Assembly: GCF_006491995.1 (NCBI RefSeq)
Contig: NZ_VHHP01000001.1
Span: 1-64,000 of the forward strand
Direction: 5' to 3'
DNA length: 64,000 nt
Source of the DNA: Metamycoplasma neophronis
GTDB taxonomy: Bacteria; Bacillota_I; Bacilli_A; Mycoplasmatales; Metamycoplasmataceae
Made by a program: the position numbers and the translations under genes. Below are positions 57,970 through 64,000 of this stretch, piece after piece. The first letter of the stretch is position 1; each line of letters opens with the position of its first letter. Below the pieces are notes generated by a model that ran no database searches, was not told where the DNA came from, and was given only the letters and a program-made list of their open reading frames with translations.

Positions 57970-58294
57970 AATTTATTCCTTTATTTGTGAAGTCAAGCAG
58001 AGCTTCAAAATTAGTGTCTTCTTTATCAAGTCTAAATTCAAATGGGTTTCGTAATTCTTTAGGATGAATTCTTTTAAATGACACCACAAAATCTCCATTT
58101 GGCATAATCTCTATAATTTGAACTTCTTTAATATCGTCAATTTTAAAATTTAGACTTAAGTTGCTAATGTAATAGTCACTTACTTCGCCAATATTTAAAA
58201 AACATTTTTTATTATCACGAGTAATTAAATTTACTGTATTTTTCCAAACTTTTATTACTTTTGCTTTAATAATTTTTCCTACTGTATATTCCAT
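57959..58294 (-). CDS. S1-domain RNA-binding protein (YugI/CvfD-like)
   Basis: The 111-residue protein starts at ATG 58294 with a GAGG Shine-Dalgarno. Residues 4-75 form an S1 RNA-binding domain: VGKIIKAKVIKVWKNTVNLIT, then CFLNIGEVSDYYI and MPNGDFVVSFKRIHP. It resembles small S1 proteins (general stress protein 13) of Firmicutes, which bind ribosomes or RNA. Its end overlaps pgi by 11 bases, forming the operon S1-pgi-ldh. Confidence 0.8.
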   Translation of the reverse strand: MEYTVGKIIKAKVIKVWKNTVNLITRDNKKCFLNIGEVSDYYISNLSLNFKIDDIKEVQIIEIMPNGDFVVSFKRIHPKELRNPFEFRLDKEDTNFEALLDFTNKGINYGK

Positions 58295-58385
58295 ATTTAC
58301 CTCAATAATATTATTTTTTAAGCCACACTAAACCAATATTAATTATATAAAATTATTCAATTTTAGTATAATAGTTACATAAAGA

Positions 58386-58450
58386 ACAGGGGTGCCAAAT
58401 GGCTGAGATATACCCTCATTAACTGATCCAGTTAATACTGGCGTAGTGAG
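58386..58450 (+). promoter_or_regulatory. TPP (thiamine pyrophosphate) riboswitch
   Basis: The thi-box core is clear: GGGGTGCC ... GGCTGAGAT followed by ACCC, then CTGATCCAGTTAATACTGGCGTAG. These are the pyrimidine- and pyrophosphate-sensing helices of the THI element. It lies directly before the thiamine-type ABC operon. Confidence 0.93.
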
Positions 58451-58465
58451 TTTCTCATTTTTTTG

Positions 58466-58490
58466 CATCCTCTAATAGGAGGATTTTTTT
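58466..58490 (+). terminator. riboswitch expression hairpin covering the Shine-Dalgarno
   Basis: ATCCTC (58467-58472) pairs perfectly with GAGGAT (58479-58484), enclosing AGGAGG (58477-58482), and is followed by TTTTTTT. It can act as a terminator and also mask the ribosome-binding site of the next gene. Confidence 0.75.
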
Positions 58491-59630
58491 ATGGCAAAAT
58501 TTAAATTTTTGCAATTTGGGGCAGTAATGTCTTTATTTACTGCACCTGTCGTAGTTGCTTCGTGTAGCAAGGAAGAAAAAACCATAAAATTAATAGTTAA
58601 TAAACCATGATATGGTACAGAAAAACACGAATTTTTTAACAAAATCGCTGAAATTTATAACTCAAAAGACGAAAATAAACAAAAAATTAAAATCGAAGTA
58701 AATTATTCTAATGATAACAATAATTTGGCAAATAATGTTATCAAAGGTACTAGCGATATTGCTGTCATCACAACTAGTTTATTCAATGCTGGCGATAATC
58801 CTAATTTATTGCTTCCTTTAATACAAACCACAACAAGAGCTTTTAATTTTGATAAACATATTTCATATTATGAAAATGGAACCGAAAACGGTCCTTTAAG
58901 AACTATAGCTAATAAAGCTTATAGATTGTTTTCAGAAAAACCATATGCGGAATGAACTAATAGCGAATATCAATGAAACGGAAGTATTTATCAAAAATTT
59001 TATGCTGAATTAAACGATCGTGTAAGTTATTACCGCGGACTTGTAATGCTACAAGGTAATGAAGAGGAGATAAATCAAATTACAGAAGCCTGAAACAACA
59101 AAGACTGAAATACATTTAGAAATTTTGGCATTGTAACCGGAGATAACACGAGTGGTTCAAAATATCTACTGCAAGAAGCATTATTTAAAAAACATTTTAA
59201 TAAGCCAAATAATCTATTTATATCTTTTGCTAACGATAAAATTAATCACTCAGAAAAATACATGACTGGTAAACCAAGAGATATTGGACAAGGTGCTTTA
59301 CAAAATTTTCATATAGTATTTGATGAATTAGGTAGTTTTGGATATACAAATAATACCAAAGGAGGAAAACTTTTAAATTACTACAAACCTTCAAAACCAG
59401 ATGCTAAAATTAGCTTTTTAACAACTACTGGGCCCTTAAATTACAGTATATTTGCCGCTTCAAAATTGTTGCCAAAAGACATAGCAGAAGCTTTTTCAAA
59501 AGCACTAATTGAAGCATGGGAACAAGGCGAAGATGATTATGGCCCAACGGTCGGTTTTAATGGATATAAATTAATAACAAATGCAAAAAATCAAGTTATT
59601 GATCCGTTTACAAAAGTAATGGGCTCATAA
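58491..59630 (+). CDS. cypl: thiamine/thiamine-phosphate binding lipoprotein P37 (Cypl)
   Basis: The 379-residue lipoprotein has a signal peptide ending VVVASC (Cys25) and resembles P37 (Cypl) of Mycoplasma hyorhinis, an extracellular thiamine pyrophosphate-binding protein. Helpful landmarks are IKLIVNKPWYG just after the Cys, DNTSGSKYLLQEALF and RDIGQGALQNFH. TGA Trp codons are frequent. The TPP riboswitch directly upstream supports the substrate. It starts seven bases after the AGGAGG that sits inside the expression hairpin. Confidence 0.9.
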
Positions 59631-59650
59631 TATATAAAAATTTATAACAT

Positions 59651-61357
59651 ATGAATAATATTGAAATTAAAAATGGATTATTTTATGAAAATATATCAAA
59701 CCAGAAAATAAAGCTTCGTGGTCCTAGACGGCTTATATGGCGGTTTGTTTTTTGATTTTTGTTTATTGCGGCAGTTGCTTTTTCCATTTATATGATTAAT
59801 TTTAGTTATTCAAAATATGGCGGTACGCTTTTATTTCAAAATTTAAAAAGTTTTTTTAATCCAGCAAAAATCAGCACGCAATTTGAAGGCAATAACTTAT
59901 TTATTTTATCTTTAAAGTTTTTATGATATAGCATTAAACTAATATTTTTAGGAACTACTATTGGAATGGTTATTGCTTTATTTACTTCATATTTTTCGAA
60001 TTATAAAATGAATAGTTTTTGAATTGCCATTCCGTTTAAAATAATAGTTATTACGTTGCGACTATTACCTGAACTTTTTTTTGTATATTTATTTACAATG
60101 TCAGCCGATAAAACGTTAGCAATAAATTTGATATTTACATGATTCACATGATTATGATTACATGAGTATTTTTCACAAACTATTGAAAATAGTAATTTCA
60201 CAATTTTTTATCATATTGCCAAAATAAAACATTCGCGCTTTAAAGCTTTTGTGTTGGAAATTTGACCGCAAATTAAATTGAAAGTTTTTAATTTTGTGAC
60301 TTATGCTTTTGAATCGAATTTAAGATGGTCAGCAATATTATCAAAGTTATCATTTTTGGGTATTGGTATATTGATAAATCCACCAGAAAATACTAAAAAT
60401 TATTACAATCAGCTAATGACACCTTTATTAGTATTAGTTACGTTTGTATTTTTATTAGAACTAATCAATATTTCACTTAATAAACTTTTTAAAAGTTTTA
60501 ATATGAAAACTATTGACATTAAAAAATATGAAAGAAAAGTAAAAGTAAAAAAAGTATTTGTTTTTCTTTTAGCAGTTTTATCAATAGTAATAATTGGTTT
60601 AGCAATTAAGACATTGCATGGTCAAAAATTTTATCTATCAAATGCAAAAAATTATTTTTATCAATTGTTTAACCCAAACACTTCTTCAGTATCTTTTATG
60701 TGAAATTCGCAAGGAATTCCATACATGGTTATTCAATTATTTGCCTTAGTATTTATTGCGACTATATTAATTTATGGAATAACATATATTAAACTGTTTT
60801 TTATGACATATCAATTAACAAATAAAACAGTTTCAGTTATTTTTAGATTGACTAATAGTTTTATGCGAGCCGTTCCTACTTTAACAATATTTTTATTAGT
60901 TTCCGTTATTTATAATGGATACCCAGCGGCTTTTGTAGTAGCTTTTGCAATTCATGGCGCGGCAACACTATCTAGAAGTATTGAGGGTTCGGTTAGAAAG
61001 TTACCAAATACTATATTTGAACAACTAAAAAAACAAGGTTACAGCGTTTTTAAAATATATAATAATTATGTTTTATCGGCAATTAGATTAGACTTGATTA
61101 CCTTAATGAGTTTTGAAATAGAAAAAAGTACTAGAAATTTTATAACGTATGGATTATATTCGGCCTCAGCATTAGGTAGCGCGGCAACAATAAATCGAAT
61201 AAGAGATATCCAAGATATTTCGATTTATTTATGGATCGGATTTGTCATTATAGCATTTATAAATTTCTTTGCTTATTTAATTAGATTAAAGATAACAAAA
61301 AACTTTAGCATTATTCAATGATTAAAAATAAAAAAAAATAAAAAGATAAGTTTATAG
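59651..61357 (+). CDS. P69-like permease of the thiamine ABC transporter
   Basis: The 568-residue membrane protein begins 20 bases after the P37 gene and ends in TAG within the terminator. The N-terminal half has hydrophobic segments such as FWFLFIAAVAFSIYM and a first permease-like loop. The C-terminal half has a second permease unit containing EGSVRKLPNTIFEQLKKQGYS, an EAA-type loop. It resembles P69 of the P37-P29-P69 system, a fused two-domain permease. No ATPase gene follows. Many TGA Trp codons are present. It should form the membrane pore for thiamine or its phosphate. Confidence 0.85.
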
Positions 61358-61374
61358 ATAGCTTATCTTTTTAT
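61342..61374 (+). terminator. terminator of the thiamine operon
   Basis: AAAAGATAAG pairs with CTTATCTTTT; the stop codon lies in the loop. Confidence 0.75.
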
Positions 61375-61395
61375 TTTAAATTCCAAAATAAAACA

Positions 61396-61421
61396 AAAAG
61401 ATCTGCTTTTAACAGATCTTC
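61396..61421 (-). terminator. terminator of the tRNA-Leu/tRNA-Lys pair
   Basis: AGATCTG pairs with CAGATCT on the minus strand, followed by TTTTTG. Confidence 0.75.
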
Positions 61422-61427
61422 CTGAAA

Positions 61428-61503
61428 TGGTACGCCCTAGAGGATTCGAACCTCTGACCCAATGGTTAAAAGCCATTTGCTCTACCTGCTGAGCTAAGGG
61501 CGC
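61428..61503 (-). tRNA. tRNA-Lys (anticodon TTT)
   Basis: The 76-base gene has acceptor GCGCCCT / AGGGCGT with encoded CCA. The anticodon loop CTTTTAA gives TTT. Standard D- and T-arms (TTCGAAT) are present. It lies three bases from tRNA-Leu. Confidence 0.96.
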
Positions 61504-61506
61504 TCC

Positions 61507-61593
61507 TGGTGCCCAGAACTGGACTTGAACCAGCACGGCCATTACAGCCAACGGATTTTAAGTCCGTAGCGTCTACCATTCCGCCACCTGGGC
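61507..61593 (-). tRNA. tRNA-Leu (anticodon TAA)
   Basis: The 87-base gene has acceptor GCCCAGG / TCTGGGC with encoded CCA. The anticodon loop CTTAAAA gives TAA, reading UUA and UUG. The long variable arm is present. It is probably processed from one transcript with tRNA-Lys. Confidence 0.96.
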
Positions 61594-61741
61594 AAGGTGT
61601 TTTGCGTTAATGCTTTATTATTATAACGCATTTTAAATTTGTTTAACAAAAAAAATATTTTTTTTAACATTACTAAAATTTTTTATTTTTTTAACCAATA
61701 ATACAATTTCCTAAAGTTCAATTTTGTATTGATAATTAATA

Positions 61742-61773
61742 AAAAAAGAGACAAGGAATATAACCTTGTCTTT
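61742..61773 (-). terminator. terminator after the DUF885-like gene
   Basis: GACAAGG pairs with CCTTGTC on the minus strand, followed by a T run. Confidence 0.8.
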
Positions 61774-61786
61774 GATAAATTTTTAA

Positions 61787-64000
61787 TTATTTTTTAAGGT
61801 TGTAACCTAAATTAACAACGTCATCAAGAGCGCCAAGAGGTAAAGCACCATTCATTAAAATGTATTGTAACAATTCTTGTACATAACCATGTTCTTTAGC
61901 TTCAAAATTTTCGCCTTCGATTGAGAATCCGTGTACTTTATTTATAAATTCTTCACGACTTAATTTTAATGCTTTACGTACTTTGTCATATAATGCAAGC
62001 ATATTTTCTTTACCAGCGTTATATGAAGTAGCTTGACCAGGTAAGTTTAAATAACGTTTAGAATCGGCTGTAATATCACCAATACCTAATGCTGAGTTTG
62101 CCTTCATGAAATCTCTCACATCTTTAATTGATGCTCCAGCAGGTAAGTCTTCTTGTCCTTCGATTCCTGTTCCGTGGAATGCAGTATCAACTGCTCTACG
62201 CATATTACGTAATTGAGCTTCATTTAAGGCACCAAAGTATTGCAACATGTTTGCTAATTTAACGGCTTTTTGAGCATGTTCTTTATCTGATGAAGAACGG
62301 TTGATTGAATCAACTAAAGTTCAGTAAACTCCACCGTGTAAATCTTTAATTTGTTTGATCATTGCATCAGTAATATTGTCTGGGTTTTCTGCTGCTTCTT
62401 TAGTAAAGAAGTTTGTAATACCTTTTGCGTATGAAAAATCAACTGGCATTGCATAATAGTCATTGTCTTTATTATTGTAATCAGGAGTGCCATAGTAACC
62501 AGCTTCAATAGCGAATCATTCCATAAATAGAGCTCATCCTTCAACATATGAAGTATAGTCAAAAATGTTGCCTAAATTTTCATCATTGAATTTAGCTAGG
62601 AATTTATTTGCGTAGTAAATTTGGTTGTGGTGTCCCATTACTGATTCGTGATTTGCAAATGATGTTACTGATCATTTTGGTAATGAGTAGTAAGGGTCGG
62701 CATTGAATTGGAAGTTTGCGGTTGAACCATTATAAGCACCAACACCGGCTTCAGTACGTTCATCATATTCATAAGTATCAATACCGTATGTTGGAACTTG
62801 TTTAGCAAAATATTTAAATCCTTCTTGTTCGGTTGTTGATTTAAATTGTAGATAGCCTTTAAATGCTTCTAAAGCTCCATAGTAGAATTGTTGTTGTGTA
62901 ATATCACCATATTTAGTTTGACTAGTTTTTAAGAAACCATATCCTAAATTTTCTAAATATTCACGTGATTTTGCTAGACCTGGATCACTATCTAATTCTT
63001 TCATTCTGCTTTCTGTATAGAAAGAGCTTCCTTCACGTCCGAAGAAGAATTGTTCTTGATTTAATCATTTATTAAATTCAGTTAAATCAACATTTCCTTC
63101 ATCATCTCTAATATTTACAACAATATTTTGAACTGGGTCAGAGCCAACACCATCGGCATCATATCTAATAGTTGGGCTTCAAGCTCCCGATTCTCCGGCA
63201 ATAAGTTCAGCAACTTTTTCTGCAACAAGTTTCATGTTATTAGCAGCTGTTTTACTTGTCTTATAACCAGATTGATAAACTTCATTTGGAGTGTCATTTG
63301 TTGTAGTAGACATTTTTAAAATTGCGTCATATAATTTCTTTCCATTTGTAGTTTTATCATTACCTTGGATTCCAACAATACCAACATTTTTAGCTTCTAG
63401 GTCTTTTTGAGTTAATCCTAGACCATATAAGTATACGCTATTGTTATCAATGATTAATTCGATTGAATTTTCTACTTCGTTAAATTTATTATCTTTGTAT
63501 AAAACAAGTTCTTTAAGATCTTCGCCTTCGCCGTGATCTGCAGCTTTGTAATATTCTGTAGCATATCAACTGTATAGTTTATTTAAGTTCGCTTGCTTTG
63601 GATTTTGATTTTTAGCAATCAAGTCCGCCACACTAATTTGTTTTAAAGAAGGGTCTTTATAGAAATCTAATAATTCTTTATTATATTTAACCCTTAAGAA
63701 AACATTAACATTGTTTTTAACTACAACTTTTGATAAGGTAATTTTATTTTCAACAGCTTCTTTCAAGGTATCTAAAATATTTAAAGCTTCTGATTCAGGT
63801 ACTCTTGAAACTGTACGGTAGAATGAATTCATTGGATATGCTGAGCCTGGATTTCATGCATATCAATTAACGGTGTAACGTCCTCCTGAGCTGTAATTAT
63901 TCATCATAATTTCTCAGTCGAATTTAACACCTGCAGCTCATGCCTTAGTAATAGTATTTAAATTAGAGTCATTGATTATTTCTAATCTAGAAATAAATTT
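61787..64000 (-). CDS. DUF885-family metallopeptidase-like protein (partial, N-terminus outside window)
   Basis: At least 737 residues are visible, ending in TAA at 61787-61789. The zinc-type motif HESVMGHHNQ matches the DUF885 HExxPGHHxQ consensus, and the second motif YVEGWALFMEW matches EGWALYAE. These are the key features of this zincin-like family. TGA Trp codons are frequent. The protein lacks its N-terminus here, so the presence of a signal peptide or lipobox cannot be judged. A role as a surface or secreted peptidase supplying amino acids, perhaps arginine, is an inference. The frame is complete from 61787 to the window edge. Confidence 0.8.

Noticed and set aside
61363..61551. 62-residue minus-strand frame over the tRNA pair
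   Set aside because: It overlaps two well-defined tRNA genes and has no coding features.

Overview
The window is a piece of a mollicute chromosome. UGA must be read as tryptophan: almost every long gene carries in-frame TGA codons, and reading through them restores full-length proteins. The DNA is very AT-rich, lipoproteins are numerous, and genes are tightly packed. An arginine deiminase pathway (arcA, arcB, arcC) and a HinT/P60/P80 locus point to the Mycoplasma hominis group (Metamycoplasma). The species assignment is an inference. No rRNA, CRISPR array, insertion sequence or prophage is visible, and no gene-free stretch exceeds about 300 bases.

Left part (1-12.3 kb). A minus-strand operon (8208 down to 840) encodes a large surface lipoprotein, a thermonuclease-fold lipoprotein, an ABC ATPase with a coiled-coil insertion, two permeases and a small membrane protein. 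This matches the nuclease/ABC operon known from other mycoplasmas (MG185-MG189 type). Its leader carries an attenuator-like hairpin. A paralogue of the binding lipoprotein follows with its own promoter and runs off the window. Then come RNase HII, a membrane protein, tRNA-Leu, a dimeric-type dUTPase and a chromate-transporter gene pair.

Middle part (12.3-40 kb). It contains arcA, a short RNA polymerase delta-like protein, aldolase coupled to a second nuclease lipoprotein, tRNA-Ser, and a 1798-residue lipoprotein ending in BspA-type leucine-rich repeats, with an (AT)10 tract in its promoter. After these come divergent argS and cysS-rlmB, arcB-arcC, mscL, RNase J, a HAD phosphatase lipoprotein, recO with two membrane proteins, the P80-P60-hit operon, and a LicD-like gene.

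Right part (38.8-64 kb). A 2795-residue FtsX-type permease sits with its ATPase. Then rsmG-prs, a magnesium P-type ATPase with a structured leader, and a membrane-anchored protein with a probable frameshift. A P29-like ATPase follows, then an S1 protein/pgi/ldh operon whose PGI has lost key residues. A TPP-riboswitch-controlled thiamine uptake operon lacks its own ATPase. The window ends with tRNA-Lys, tRNA-Leu and a partial DUF885 metallopeptidase-like gene.

Together the genes suggest a parasite living on arginine fermentation plus partial glycolysis. Surface nucleases, a phosphatase and ABC uptake probably feed it nucleotides and thiamine. Several genes have a TATAAT box only 6-8 bases before ATG and no Shine-Dalgarno sequence, so leaderless mRNAs are likely common.
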